In this document: positions 17,260 to 25,270 of the stretch, in pieces
Numbering within the stretch: the first letter of the stretch is position 1
Layout of the letters: every line of letters starts with the position of its first letter
Origin: Rhodospirillales bacterium
GTDB taxonomy: Bacteria > Pseudomonadota > Alphaproteobacteria > Dongiales > Dongiaceae
DNA length: 49,667 bases
Direction of reading: 5' to 3'
NCBI GenBank assembly: GCA_009885795.1
Contig: VFKA01000015.1
Span: forward strand, 1-49,667
Program-made: the position numbers and the translations under genes
Notes under the pieces: generated by a model
Seen by the model: the letters and a program-made list of their open reading frames with translations, nothing else
The model's database searches: none
Told to the model about the DNA's origin: nothing

Positions 17260-18342
17260 ATGATGAATCCGCGGCGCATCGGCATATTGACGAGCGGCGG
17301 CGATTGCGCCGGGCTCAATGCCGCGATCCGGGCGGTGGTGTCGCGGGCCGGCCAGCTCGGCTGGCAGGTCGTCGGCATCGCCAACGGCACGGCCGGGCTG
17401 CTGGCGCGGCCGGTCGAATCCCGCATTCTCGACCGGAGTTCGACCGACTCTTCCATGCTGCGCCAGGGCGGCACCGTGCTTGGCACCACCAACAAGGGCG
17501 ATCCGTTCGCGTTCCCCATGCCGGATGGCGGCGTCCTCGATCGTTCGGATGAGGCGATCGAAGGCTTTCGCGAGCTTGGCCTCGACGCGCTGATCGGCGT
17601 CGGCGGCGACGGGTCGCTGCGCATCCTCGCCGAGCTCGCCAGGCTGGGCGGCATCAAGCTGGTGGCGATCCCCAAGACGATCGACAACGACCTCGGGCTG
17701 ACCGAGGTTTCGATCGGCCATGAAACCGCGGTCGCGACGGCGACCATGGCGCTCGACCACCTCCAGCCGACGGCCGCCAGCCACAGCCGCGTCATGGTGC
17801 TGGAGGTCATGGGCCGCGACGCGGGCCACATCGCGCTCGCCGCCGGCATCGCCGGCGGGGCCGACGTCATCCTGGTGCCGGAAATTCCCTACCGCATCGA
17901 GCGCGTGGCCGAAAAGATCGAATCCTTGAGGACGGCCGGCCGCAACTTCGCCCTGGTCATCGTCGCCGAATCCGTTGCCACGGAAGCAGGCGAGGCGGTG
18001 ACGATGTCGCGTTCGGGCGGGACCAGCACCTTTGGCGGCATCGGCCACTATATCGGCGCACGCATCGGCGAGGCGACCGGGGCGGAGACACGGGTGACCG
18101 TGCTGGGGCATGTGCAGCGCGGCGGCACGCCCGAACCGCGCGACCGGGTCATGGCGTCGGCCTTCGGTGTGCACGCCGTCGATCTCATCGCCGCCGGCCG
18201 CTACGATCGCATGGTCGCGTGGCGCAACCGCGAGGTCGTCGACGTGCCCATCGCCGATGCCATCGCCGGCTATCAGGCCGTCGACCCGCAAGGCCCGCTC
18301 GTGCGCACCGCCCGCGGGCTCGGCATCGCATTCGGCGATTGA
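17260..18342 (+). CDS. pfkA: 6-phosphofructokinase (group III type)
   Basis: A 360-residue phosphofructokinase that phosphorylates fructose 6-phosphate at C1. The start at 17260 is chosen because GGGAG lies nine bases upstream; an in-frame ATG at 17236 would add eight residues. The first nucleotide loop is GILTSGGDCAGLN. GGDGS at 115-119 keeps the glycine (118) that marks ATP users, where PPi enzymes have aspartate. PKTIDND at 138-144 has lysine (139) where E. coli PfkA has glycine, a residue otherwise associated with PPi enzymes. This mixed pattern occurs in group III enzymes, and ATP is the likelier donor. The MGRDAGHIA and GHVQRGG motifs are also present. Confidence 0.92.
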   Translation: MMNPRRIGILTSGGDCAGLNAAIRAVVSRAGQLGWQVVGIANGTAGLLARPVESRILDRSSTDSSMLRQGGTVLGTTNKGDPFAFPMPDGGVLDRSDEAIEGFRELGLDALIGVGGDGSLRILAELARLGGIKLVAIPKTIDNDLGLTEVSIGHETAVATATMALDHLQPTAASHSRVMVLEVMGRDAGHIALAAGIAGGADVILVPEIPYRIERVAEKIESLRTAGRNFALVIVAESVATEAGEAVTMSRSGGTSTFGGIGHYIGARIGEATGAETRVTVLGHVQRGGTPEPRDRVMASAFGVHAVDLIAAGRYDRMVAWRNREVVDVPIADAIAGYQAVDPQGPLVRTARGLGIAFGD

Positions 18343-18363
18343 CTGGTTTGGAAGGTGACGAAG

Positions 18364-18882
18364 ATGGAATTCCGGACGTTCTCTCAATCGCTCTACGGCC
18401 GGGCGGGCGTGGCGCCGGCATGTCTCGGGTTGCAGGATCGGCGCGGGCTCGATGTGAATCTTCTGCTGCTGTGCTGTTGGGCGGGCGGGCAGGGGCGGTC
18501 CCTCGACCGCGAGGCGCTGGCCATGCTTGCCTCCGCGATCGGTCCGTGGCGCGCCAACGTCGTCGAGCCGTTGCGTGCCGTCCGCCGCTGGCTGAAGGCC
18601 AATCCCGAAAGCGTCGCCGGCGCGCCCGATTTGCGGCGGCGTATTCTCGATACCGAAATCGAAGCCGAGCGCTTGGCGCAAGGCCGCCTCTCGAGCGCCG
18701 TGGCCGAGAGCCCGGCCGCCGCCGGACGGGAACCGTTGGCCGCCGCCGCGGCGAACTTGCGCGCCTATCTGGCGATGATGGGCGTTGCGCCGGGAGCATC
18801 CGAGTACGCCGATCTCGCGGCGATACTCGGCGGATGCTTCCCCGATCGCGCCCCGGCCGAGATCACCGGCTTGTTGGGTTGA
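18364..18882 (+). CDS. TIGR02444 family protein of unknown function
   Basis: A 172-residue protein with the opening typical of the TIGR02444 family: FSQSLYGRAGVAPACLGLQD followed by a DVNLLLLCCW segment. This family of short alphaproteobacterial and gammaproteobacterial proteins has no assigned function. The ATG at 18364 has GGAAGG nine bases upstream; an in-frame GTG at 18355 is a less likely start. Its last 20 bases overlap the convergent ubiX gene. The gene follows pfkA by 21 bases and could share its transcript. Confidence 0.75.
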   Translation: MEFRTFSQSLYGRAGVAPACLGLQDRRGLDVNLLLLCCWAGGQGRSLDREALAMLASAIGPWRANVVEPLRAVRRWLKANPESVAGAPDLRRRILDTEIEAERLAQGRLSSAVAESPAAAGREPLAAAAANLRAYLAMMGVAPGASEYADLAAILGGCFPDRAPAEITGLLG

Positions 18883-19495
18883 CCGCGCGCCGGCCGCGCC
18901 CGCCGCGCGCGGGCGGCTCGCCCCAACGGCGCACGAGGCCGCTGTCGAGCCCGAAGAGATCGAGCACTCGGCCCACGCTTTGCTCGACCATCGCCTCGAT
19001 GCTGTCGAGTCCGGCATAGAAGGCCGGGACCGGCGGGGCAATGATCGCGCCCATCTCGGCCAGCGCCAGCATGTTGCGCAGATGCCCGGCATGCAGGGGC
19101 GTCTCGCGCACCATGAGGACGAGGCGCCGGCGTTCCTTCAACGTCACGTCCGCCGCCCGGGTCAGCAGCGTGGTGGTGACGCCGGTCGCGATCTCGGCCA
19201 GGCTGCGCACCGAGCAGGGCGCGATGATCATGCCAAGCGTCGGGAAGGATCCGCTCGAAATCGGCGCGCCCATATCGTCGATCTTGTGCGAGGCATGAGC
19301 GAGCGCCCGGACTTGGGCCGGCTTCCAATTCGTCTCATAGGCGATGGTCTGCTCGCCGGCCCGCGACAGGATCAGATGCGTTTCGACCTTGAGTTCGCGA
19401 AGGGCCTGCAGCAGGCGAATGCCGTAAACGGCGCCCGAAGCACCGCTGATGCCGACGACAAGCCGCGGGCGGGCCGAGCGTTCGGATCCGGTCAT
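18863..19495 (-). CDS. ubiX: UbiX family flavin prenyltransferase
   Basis: A 210-residue flavoprotein that attaches a dimethylallyl group to FMN. The product is the prenylated cofactor of UbiD-type decarboxylases in ubiquinone synthesis. The N-terminal FMN-binding motif is GISGASGAVYGIRLL. The conserved IIAPCSVRSLAEIATG segment and LVLMVRETPLHAGHLRNML (a family hallmark) are both present. I chose the ATG at 19495 because GGAGG lies seven bases upstream; a start at 19549 would add 18 residues and cover it. The C-terminus is an arginine- and glycine-rich tail that overlaps the TIGR02444 gene by 20 bases. No ubiD is in the window. Confidence 0.93.
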   Translation of the reverse strand: MTGSERSARPRLVVGISGASGAVYGIRLLQALRELKVETHLILSRAGEQTIAYETNWKPAQVRALAHASHKIDDMGAPISSGSFPTLGMIIAPCSVRSLAEIATGVTTTLLTRAADVTLKERRRLVLMVRETPLHAGHLRNMLALAEMGAIIAPPVPAFYAGLDSIEAMVEQSVGRVLDLFGLDSGLVRRWGEPPARGGRGRRAVNPTSR

Positions 19496-19604
19496 GGGCA
19501 AGCCTCCTTGGCGGCTTGGGAACCCGCCCGCATCATTTGCAATCGCCAAGGCACGGGATTAGAATTTTGCCGCCACAAAGGTCCACTAAACGGGAGGATA
19601 GGGA

Positions 19605-19790
19605 ATGACGGTGAGCGAGCACCTGGCGTCATTGAGAGCCAAGCATGCCGATCTCGAGCAGCACATTCACGACGAAGAACATCGCCCCCTACCGGATCAA
19701 TCTCTGATCACCGACCTTAAACGCCAAAAACTGCGAATCAAGGACGAAATCGCGCTGTTGGCGCGAGACACGACGGCCGCCGCGCACTAA
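19605..19790 (+). CDS. YdcH family (DUF465) small protein
   Basis: A 61-residue helical protein of the DUF465 family, second copy in the window. The core DLKRQKLRIKDEIALL corresponds to the conserved C-terminal segment also seen in the copy at 16977-17180. A GGGAGGATAGGG stretch lies just upstream of the ATG. Function is unknown. It ends with a short alanine tail. It is followed by a GGCGCC dyad (around 19804-19818) that lacks a T-run. Confidence 0.85.
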   Translation: MTVSEHLASLRAKHADLEQHIHDEEHRPLPDQSLITDLKRQKLRIKDEIALLARDTTAAAH

Positions 19791-19889
19791 CCGGCGGCCG
19801 GAAGGCGCCTCTGGCGCCCCCGGGTCGGTGGCCGGCGCCTTGCCTTGCCTTGCGCATCGACGCGCGGACCAACCACATCCGGAGGCGGA

Positions 19890-21794
19890 ATGAGCGGTAC
19901 ATATCGGGCCATGCATGCGCGATCGCTCGCCGACCCCGAAGGGTTTTGGAGCGAGGCCGCCGCCGGAATCGACTGGGTGCGCCGGTGGGATCGCGTCCTC
20001 GATGCGACCAACCCGCCCTTCTACCGATGGTTCGTCGGCGGCCAGTTGAACACCTGCCACAACTGCCTCGACCGCCATGTCGATGGCGGCCGCGCCGATC
20101 AGGCGGCGCTCATTTATGACAGCCCGGTCACGGGAACGGTCCGCCGTTTCACCTATCGGGAATTGCGGGATGCGGTCGCGCGCTTCGCCGGCGCGCTTCG
20201 CAAGAACGGCGTCGGCAAGGGCGACCGCGTCATCCTCTACATGCCGATGGTACCCGAGGCCGTCATTGCGATGCTGGCGTGCGCGCGCATCGGCGCGGTC
20301 CACTCGGTCGTGTTCGGCGGCTTTGCCGCCAACGAGTTGGCGACACGGCTCGACGACGCGACGCCCAAGCTGGTGGTGTCGGCGTCCTGCGGCATCGAAC
20401 CCGGCCGGATCGTGCCCTATAAACCGCTGCTCGATGCCGCCATCGAATGGGCGCGCCACAAGCCGGAACGCTGCATCATTCTCCAGCGCCCGGAGCAAAG
20501 ATGCTCGCTTCGAGAGCCGCGCGACGTCGATTGGGAGGCAGCCGTCGCCGCGGCCGAGCCGGCGGCTTGCGTGCCCGTGGCGGCCACCGACCCGCTTTAT
20601 ATCCTCTATACTTCCGGCACGACGGGCCAGCCCAAGGGCATCGTGCGCGACAATGGCGGCCATGCCGTCGTGCTCAAATGGTCGATGGCGAACGTCTACG
20701 GCGTGGCGCCGGGAGAAACCTTCTGGGCGGCGTCCGATGTCGGCTGGGTGGTCGGACATTCCTATATCGTCTATGCCCCGCTGCTGCATGGCTGCACCGC
20801 GATCCTCTACGAGGGCAAGCCCGTGGGCACGCCCGACGCCGGCGCCTTCTGGCGCGTCATCGCTCAGCATGGCGTCTCGACGCTCTTTACCGCGCCTACC
20901 GCCTTCCGCGCCATCAAGCGCGACGATCCGGACGGCGCGCTGATCGCCGGCCACGATCTCACACGCTTTCGCACCCTCTTCCTCGCCGGCGAACGCTCGG
21001 ACCCGGCGACGCTGGAATGGGCCGAGGCGAAGCTGAAGGTGCCGGTCATCGACCATTGGTGGCAGACCGAATCCGGCTGGCCCATGGCGGCGAATTGCAT
21101 CGGCATCGAGCGGCTGAAAGTGAAGCATGGCTCGCCGACCAAGGCGGTGCCGGGCTGGGACGTGCGCGTACTCGATGCGCAAGGCGTCGAGGCCAAGCCG
21201 GGCGATATCGGTGCCATCGTCTGCCGCCTGCCGTTGCCGCCGGGTTCCCTGCCGACGCTGTGGAATGCCGACAAACGCTTCGTGGACGCCTATCTCACGG
21301 CCTATCCGGGCTATTACCAGACCGGCGACGCCGGCTATCTGGACGAGGACGGCTACCTCTACGTCATGTCCCGCACCGACGACATCATCAATGTCGCCGG
21401 GCACCGGCTTTCGACCGGCGCCATGGAGGAAGTTCTGGCGGCGCACCCGGACGTCGCCGAATGCGCCGTCATCGGCGCGGCGGACGAGATCAAGGGGCAA
21501 GTGCCGCTCGGGTTACTGGTGTTGAAATCCGGCGCCGCGAGTCCGCCCGAGACGATCGTCAGGGAAGTCGTCGCGCTGGTGCGCGAGCGCATCGGCCCCG
21601 TCGCCGCTTTCAAGACCGCGACGGTGGTCAAGCGCCTCCCGAAGACGCGCTCGGGCAAGATCCTGCGCGGCACGATCCAGAAGATCGCCGACGGCAAGGA
21701 GTACAAGGCGCCGGCCACGATCGACGATCCGGCGATCCTGGACGAGATCGCCGAGGCGCTGCGCGACCTGGGCTACCCGAAGGTCTTGCGTTGA
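19890..21794 (+). CDS. prpE: Propionate--CoA ligase (acetyl-CoA synthetase family)
   Basis: A 634-residue adenylate-forming enzyme that makes propionyl-CoA (or a related short-chain acyl-CoA) from the free acid. The phosphate loop is YTSGTTGQPKG, the A5 motif WWQTESGWP, and the A8 hinge GHRLSTGAMEEVL. The GHRLST form fits propionyl-CoA synthetases better than the GHRLGT of acetyl-CoA synthetases. The C-terminal RSGKILRGT contains the lysine that is acetylated in this family. ATG at 19890 follows GGAGG by four bases. It is upstream of an APH-fold kinase gene with a 24-base gap. No 2-methylcitrate genes are nearby, so acetate use remains possible. Confidence 0.9.
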   Translation: MSGTYRAMHARSLADPEGFWSEAAAGIDWVRRWDRVLDATNPPFYRWFVGGQLNTCHNCLDRHVDGGRADQAALIYDSPVTGTVRRFTYRELRDAVARFAGALRKNGVGKGDRVILYMPMVPEAVIAMLACARIGAVHSVVFGGFAANELATRLDDATPKLVVSASCGIEPGRIVPYKPLLDAAIEWARHKPERCIILQRPEQRCSLREPRDVDWEAAVAAAEPAACVPVAATDPLYILYTSGTTGQPKGIVRDNGGHAVVLKWSMANVYGVAPGETFWAASDVGWVVGHSYIVYAPLLHGCTAILYEGKPVGTPDAGAFWRVIAQHGVSTLFTAPTAFRAIKRDDPDGALIAGHDLTRFRTLFLAGERSDPATLEWAEAKLKVPVIDHWWQTESGWPMAANCIGIERLKVKHGSPTKAVPGWDVRVLDAQGVEAKPGDIGAIVCRLPLPPGSLPTLWNADKRFVDAYLTAYPGYYQTGDAGYLDEDGYLYVMSRTDDIINVAGHRLSTGAMEEVLAAHPDVAECAVIGAADEIKGQVPLGLLVLKSGAASPPETIVREVVALVRERIGPVAAFKTATVVKRLPKTRSGKILRGTIQKIADGKEYKAPATIDDPAILDEIAEALRDLGYPKVLR

Positions 21795-21818
21795 GGCGGC
21801 CGTTTCGCGCGGCTCGAT

Positions 21819-22988
21819 ATGCCACCCGACACGAGTGAACGCGCAGAAGCCGCGACCCGAGGCTGGCTCGGCCGCGCGGCGGCGGTCTTGCCTCGAGGCT
21901 CGGGCTTTGTCCTCGATCCGGCGCGGGTGGAGCCGGATCGCCGTTATTGGCTCGCCTGGAAAACGGACCGCCAGGCCGTGCTGGTGCCGCAATCGCCAAC
22001 CCTTGCCCGCACGTTGCGGAACCGCCTGGGGCTCGGTCGTATCGGCGAGGATGATAGCAGTCGGGCGCCTGGGCCCCGACCCGTCCCGGGCCAGCCGGAC
22101 AGGCTCCGCCGGCTGGTCGGGTTGGACATTCATCCCGGCGCGCCCTGGCCGCTGCTCGACCGGGCGCCGGAGTCGGTCGCGTTGCTATGGCGCACCGGCT
22201 CGGCGAAAGACGTCGCGTTCTATCTGGACATCGAGGCCGACACTGTCATCGCGGTCCTCAAATGCGGCTGGCGCCCCGCCATCGCGGCGAGGCTGAAGCG
22301 CGAACTCGATCTCATGGCGGAGTTAGGCGAGGGCGATGAACCGCTGGCGCCCTATCCGCTGGCGGCCGGCATTTTGCCGGAAGCGCGGCCGTTCTTCACG
22401 TTGCAGCAATTCGTGGATGGCGCGCCGGTCGACCCGGCGACGCCGGTCGGCGATGTCGCCGCCTGGCTAGGCGCCCTCGCGCGCCCGGAAGTTGTCTCGC
22501 CACGCGATCTGGCCCGGCGGTTGCGCGAGCGCGCGGCGGCCGCGGATGACGCGGCGGCCTGGCACGGTCCCATCGACGGATTGCTGGACCGGGTCGGCGG
22601 CAATGCCGAGCTTCCCGCCGCGATCGGCCATGGCGATCTTCACCCGGAAAATCTGTTGCGCACGGCCAAGGGCGCCTTGGTCGCCATCGATTGGGAGGAT
22701 TCCGAGCGCGACACGATCGGGTTCCTCGATCTCGTCCGCTTCGTGCTGGCCGGCGCCTACGCCGATCGTACCGTGGTCACGTTTCGCCAGCTCTTCGACC
22801 CGCCGCGCCTGCGCGCGCTCGAAGACGCGCGGATCGGGCTCCTCCCCCGGCATGCGCCGGCGCTAGGCGAGTTGTTGGCATTGCAATTCGCCGCATTCTA
22901 TCTGAGTCAGGCGCTGTCCTACGGCATGGCGACCGGCGCCAGTCCCGGGCGGATGCACCGGATCTTGCTGAGCGAATGGCCGTTGTAG
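21819..22988 (+). CDS. APH-fold phosphotransferase family protein, substrate unknown
   Basis: A 389-residue protein whose C-terminal half has the aminoglycoside/choline kinase fold. The catalytic loop reads IGHGDLHPENLL, with aspartate and asparagine in place, and the metal site DWEDSERD follows with the first aspartate in the DFG-like position. The N-terminal 130 residues are unusual and arginine-rich. KCGWRPAIAARLKRELDLM may contain the nucleotide-binding lysine. It lies 24 bases after prpE. I do not recognise the substrate; sugars, amino alcohols or small-molecule cofactors are all known for the fold. It is unlikely to be an antibiotic-resistance gene on this evidence. Confidence 0.7.
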   Translation: MPPDTSERAEAATRGWLGRAAAVLPRGSGFVLDPARVEPDRRYWLAWKTDRQAVLVPQSPTLARTLRNRLGLGRIGEDDSSRAPGPRPVPGQPDRLRRLVGLDIHPGAPWPLLDRAPESVALLWRTGSAKDVAFYLDIEADTVIAVLKCGWRPAIAARLKRELDLMAELGEGDEPLAPYPLAAGILPEARPFFTLQQFVDGAPVDPATPVGDVAAWLGALARPEVVSPRDLARRLRERAAAADDAAAWHGPIDGLLDRVGGNAELPAAIGHGDLHPENLLRTAKGALVAIDWEDSERDTIGFLDLVRFVLAGAYADRTVVTFRQLFDPPRLRALEDARIGLLPRHAPALGELLALQFAAFYLSQALSYGMATGASPGRMHRILLSEWPL

Positions 22989-23024
22989 TACCTGGAATCG
23001 CAAATGCGCGATACGGGGCTCGTC

Positions 23025-23097
23025 CTTCGACAGGCTCAGGACGGGGCCCTCATGTTCAAGACGGGGCCCTCATGCTGAGCTTGTCGAAGCATGAGGA
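23025..23097. repeat. Interspersed inverted-repeat element, copy 3 (with internal duplication)
   Basis: This copy has outer arms CCTTCGACAGGCTCAG (from 23025) and CTGAGCTTGTCGAAG (from 23075). Its interior is expanded by a direct repeat with a 20-base period: ACGGGGCCCTCATG occurs at 23041-23054 and 23061-23074. It lies in the spacer between two converging genes, the APH-fold kinase and trcR. Confidence 0.85.
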
Positions 23098-23111
23098 TCG
23101 CATAGCGAGTA

Positions 23112-23756
23112 TTACTCCGTCGCCGCCGGCTTGGGCATGAACTGGCTGATGTCGAAGCCGCCGGGCAGCTTGCTCGTGTCCCGGGTCTCCTTCGCAGGTT
23201 CGGCCACGAGCCGCGGCTTGCCGCTGCGCTCGGCCGCGCGCCGCGCACGGGCGACCGCGCTGTTCAAATCCGTTTGGGTGCACAATCCGAGCAGCACCGG
23301 GTCGCGCGGGCGCAAATTGGGGGAGTTCCAATGGCTGCGGTCGCGAACGGCGGCGATGGTCGTCTTGGTCGTGCCGATGAGGCGCGACACTTGCGAATCC
23401 ATGAGCTCCGGGTGGTGGCGTACGAGCCAGGCAACGGCATCGGGTTTGTCCTGGCGCTTCGATACCGGCGTGTAGCGCGGTCCGCGCGTGCGCGTCGCCG
23501 GCATCGGGATGTCGGTCTTGGGCATCTTGAGGCGTGCCTTGGCATCGCCTTCGCCGCGCCGGATTTCATCCTTGGTCAACTGTCCGCTCAAGGTGGGGTC
23601 GAGGCCGAGAATGCCAACGGCGACCTCGCCATCGGCGATGCCCTGCACCTCCAACCGATGCATGCCGCAAAAATCAGCGACCTGATCGAAGGTGAGCGTC
23701 GTGTTCTCGACCAGCCAAACCGCCGTGGCCTTCGGCATCAACGGGTTCATCGTCAT
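23112..23756 (-). CDS. trcR: Cell cycle transcriptional regulator TrcR (DUF1013)
   Basis: A 214-residue alphaproteobacterial regulator. Homologues bind RNA polymerase and support transcription of cell-cycle genes. The N-terminal ATAVWLVENTTLTFDQVADF and FCGMHRLEVQGIAD segments are typical. The helix-turn-helix-like MDSQVSRLIGTTKTTIAAVRD is in the middle, and the family block WNSPNLRPRDPVLLGLCTQ follows. The C-terminus is FDISQFMPKPAATE. GGAGG precedes the ATG at 23756 by four bases and a second in-frame ATG at 23750 by ten bases, so either start is possible. It lies between a repeat element and the quinone oxidoreductase gene. Confidence 0.9.
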   Translation of the reverse strand: MTMNPLMPKATAVWLVENTTLTFDQVADFCGMHRLEVQGIADGEVAVGILGLDPTLSGQLTKDEIRRGEGDAKARLKMPKTDIPMPATRTRGPRYTPVSKRQDKPDAVAWLVRHHPELMDSQVSRLIGTTKTTIAAVRDRSHWNSPNLRPRDPVLLGLCTQTDLNSAVARARRAAERSGKPRLVAEPAKETRDTSKLPGGFDISQFMPKPAATE

Positions 23757-23813
23757 TGTTCCTCCTTGGCGCGTTTTCGGTCCTGGCCGAGAACCCGGCG
23801 GGGCGTCAATCTG

Positions 23814-24827
23814 TCAGGCCGAGGGGGCTATGGTCAATACGATCTTTCCTATATGCGCGCCCGATTCCATCAGCCGGTGGGCGGCGGCCGCCTCTTCCAG
23901 CGGGAAGGTCCGGTCGATGACCGGCGCCACCTCGCCCCGCTCGAGGAGCGGCCAGACCTTGGCGCGCAGCGCCGCGGCGATAGCGCCCTTCTCGACGACC
24001 GAGCGCGGCCGCAGCGTCGATCCGGTGATGGTCTGGCGTTTCATCATCACGGGCAGCAGATTGATCTCGACCGTGCTGCCCTTGAGAAAGGAGATCTGGA
24101 CCAGCCGTCCTTCGACCGCGAGCACGCGCAGGTTGCGATTGACATAGTCGCCGCCGACCATGTCCAGGATCACATCGACGCCCTTGCCGCCGGTCAGGCC
24201 CTCGACCACCGCGACGAAGTCTTCCTTGTGATAGTCGATGGCGCGAAGGGCGCCGAGGCGCTCGCAGGCCGCGCACTTCTCCGGCCCGCCGGCGGTGGCG
24301 AACACCCGCGCGCCGAAGGCGCGGCCAAGCTGGATCGCGGTCGTGCCGATGCCGCTGGCCCCGCCATGCACCAAGAGGCTCTCGCCCGGCTGCAGGCGCG
24401 CGCGGTCGAACAAATTCGTCCATATGGTGAAGAACGTCTCCGGCAAGGCGGCGGCGCGCACCATGTCGAAACCCGCCGGAATCGGCAGCGCTTGGGGCGC
24501 CGGAACCGCGCAATACTCGGCGTAACCGCCGCCCGCCACCAAGGCGGTGAGCGCCTCGCCCTGGCGCCAGGCCGCGACACCCTCGCCCAGTCCGACGATA
24601 CGCCCGGCGATCTCGAGCCCGGGGATGTCCGACGCTCCGGGCGGCGGATTGTAGTTCCCAAGGCGCTGCAGGACATCGGGGCGGTTGACGCCGGCCGCCT
24701 CTACCCTGACCAGCAACTCGCCTGGGCCGGCCACCGGCACCGGCCTGGTCGTGACACGTAAGACCTCCGGGCCGCCGGGTTGCGCGATTTCAATCGCCTT
24801 CATGGCGCGAGGCAGGCTCTCGGTCAT
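23814..24827 (-). CDS. PIG3-like NAD(P)H quinone oxidoreductase (zinc-independent MDR family)
   Basis: A 337-residue medium-chain reductase that most resembles the TP53I3/PIG3 and Qor group, which reduces quinones with NADPH. The Rossmann signature is HGGASGIGTTAIQLGRAFGA, near residues 153-172. Zinc-binding residues of alcohol dehydrogenases are absent. GVNRPDVLQRLGNYNPPPG is the usual substrate-side motif. I chose the ATG at 24827 (MTESLPRAMKAIEIAQ); the internal ATG at 24803 (MKAIEIAQ) is also plausible, and neither has a strong ribosome site. It sits after trcR in the same direction with a 57-base gap. Confidence 0.88.
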   Translation of the reverse strand: MTESLPRAMKAIEIAQPGGPEVLRVTTRPVPVAGPGELLVRVEAAGVNRPDVLQRLGNYNPPPGASDIPGLEIAGRIVGLGEGVAAWRQGEALTALVAGGGYAEYCAVPAPQALPIPAGFDMVRAAALPETFFTIWTNLFDRARLQPGESLLVHGGASGIGTTAIQLGRAFGARVFATAGGPEKCAACERLGALRAIDYHKEDFVAVVEGLTGGKGVDVILDMVGGDYVNRNLRVLAVEGRLVQISFLKGSTVEINLLPVMMKRQTITGSTLRPRSVVEKGAIAAALRAKVWPLLERGEVAPVIDRTFPLEEAAAAHRLMESGAHIGKIVLTIAPSA

Positions 24828-24908
24828 CTGTCGTTTGTCCCAGATTGGCGTCCTTCGAGCATGGTGCGTACTATAGGGCATCGACATGCATAGCGGGGTG
24901 GTTTCGCC

Positions 24909-25094
24909 ATGGACACGGATGATCTCGAACCCAGGCGGCCGGTCCTCAAGCCGCTCGACCTCGACCGGGCCTCCGTGCAGGAACTCAAGGACTACATCGG
25001 CATGCTGGAGACCGAGATTGCACGGGTAAGAGCCAAGATCCTGGCCAAGGAGGCCTACCTCTCGGGGGCGGCAGGCCTCTTTCGCACGCAATAG
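24909..25094 (+). CDS. DUF1192 family small protein
   Basis: A 61-residue alphaproteobacterial protein of the DUF1192 family. It has a disordered N-terminus with LEPRRPVLKPLDLDRASVQE and a helix LKDYIGMLETEIARVRAKIL. Function is unknown. It is divergent from the quinone oxidoreductase gene. The sequence after its stop (25095-25259) holds the candidate small RNA and a terminator, so a readthrough transcript could also end there. Confidence 0.85.
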   Translation: MDTDDLEPRRPVLKPLDLDRASVQELKDYIGMLETEIARVRAKILAKEAYLSGAAGLFRTQ

Positions 25095-25144
25095 CACCAT
25101 GAACCGAAGAAGCTTTCACGTAACGTTAACAATTGTCGATTAGG

Positions 25145-25259
25145 GTTCTCGCTGTCTGACGGTCCTACCCTGGACCTCTTAGGAGGGTCGCGCGAGCGAC
25201 CCGTCGTGACGCCTCCCTGTCTACGACTCATGCCGCCGGCTCCTAGCCGGCGGTTTTTT
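25145..25259 (+). ncRNA. Candidate small RNA ending in an intrinsic terminator
   Basis: These 115 or so bases have no open reading frame worth naming but strong structure. A first hairpin pairs GGTCC (25161-25165) with GGACC (25172-25176). A second has a perfect 7-bp stem, GGGTCGC with GCGACCC (25185-25202), closed by a GCGA (GNRA) tetraloop. A single-stranded CCTCCCT lies at 25212-25218, complementary to ribosome-binding sequences, as in several alphaproteobacterial regulatory RNAs. The third structure is the terminator at 25233-25259. The 5' end is a guess: a weak promoter (TTCACG, 17 bases, GATTAG) would start near 25150. It could instead be the leader or the 3' end of a neighbouring transcript. 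I do not recognise the family. Confidence 0.45.
25233..25259 (+). terminator. Intrinsic (Rho-independent) terminator
   Basis: A perfect 9-bp GC-rich stem, CCGCCGGCT at 25233-25241 and AGCCGGCGG at 25245-25253, with a three-base loop. Six thymines (25254-25259) follow. It is the clearest intrinsic terminator in the window and lies 79 bases before the metY start. Confidence 0.9.
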
Positions 25260-25270
25260 CTTGTGCGCTG

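Noticed and set aside
19798-19820. Terminator after the second DUF465 gene
   Set aside because: GGCGCC pairs form a short stem but there is no T-run and the sequence leads into the prpE leader.
23274-24761. 495-residue plus-strand frame over trcR and the quinone oxidoreductase
   Set aside because: It crosses two clear genes on the other strand. Its protein has the histidine-, arginine- and glycine-rich look of antisense frames and no domain.
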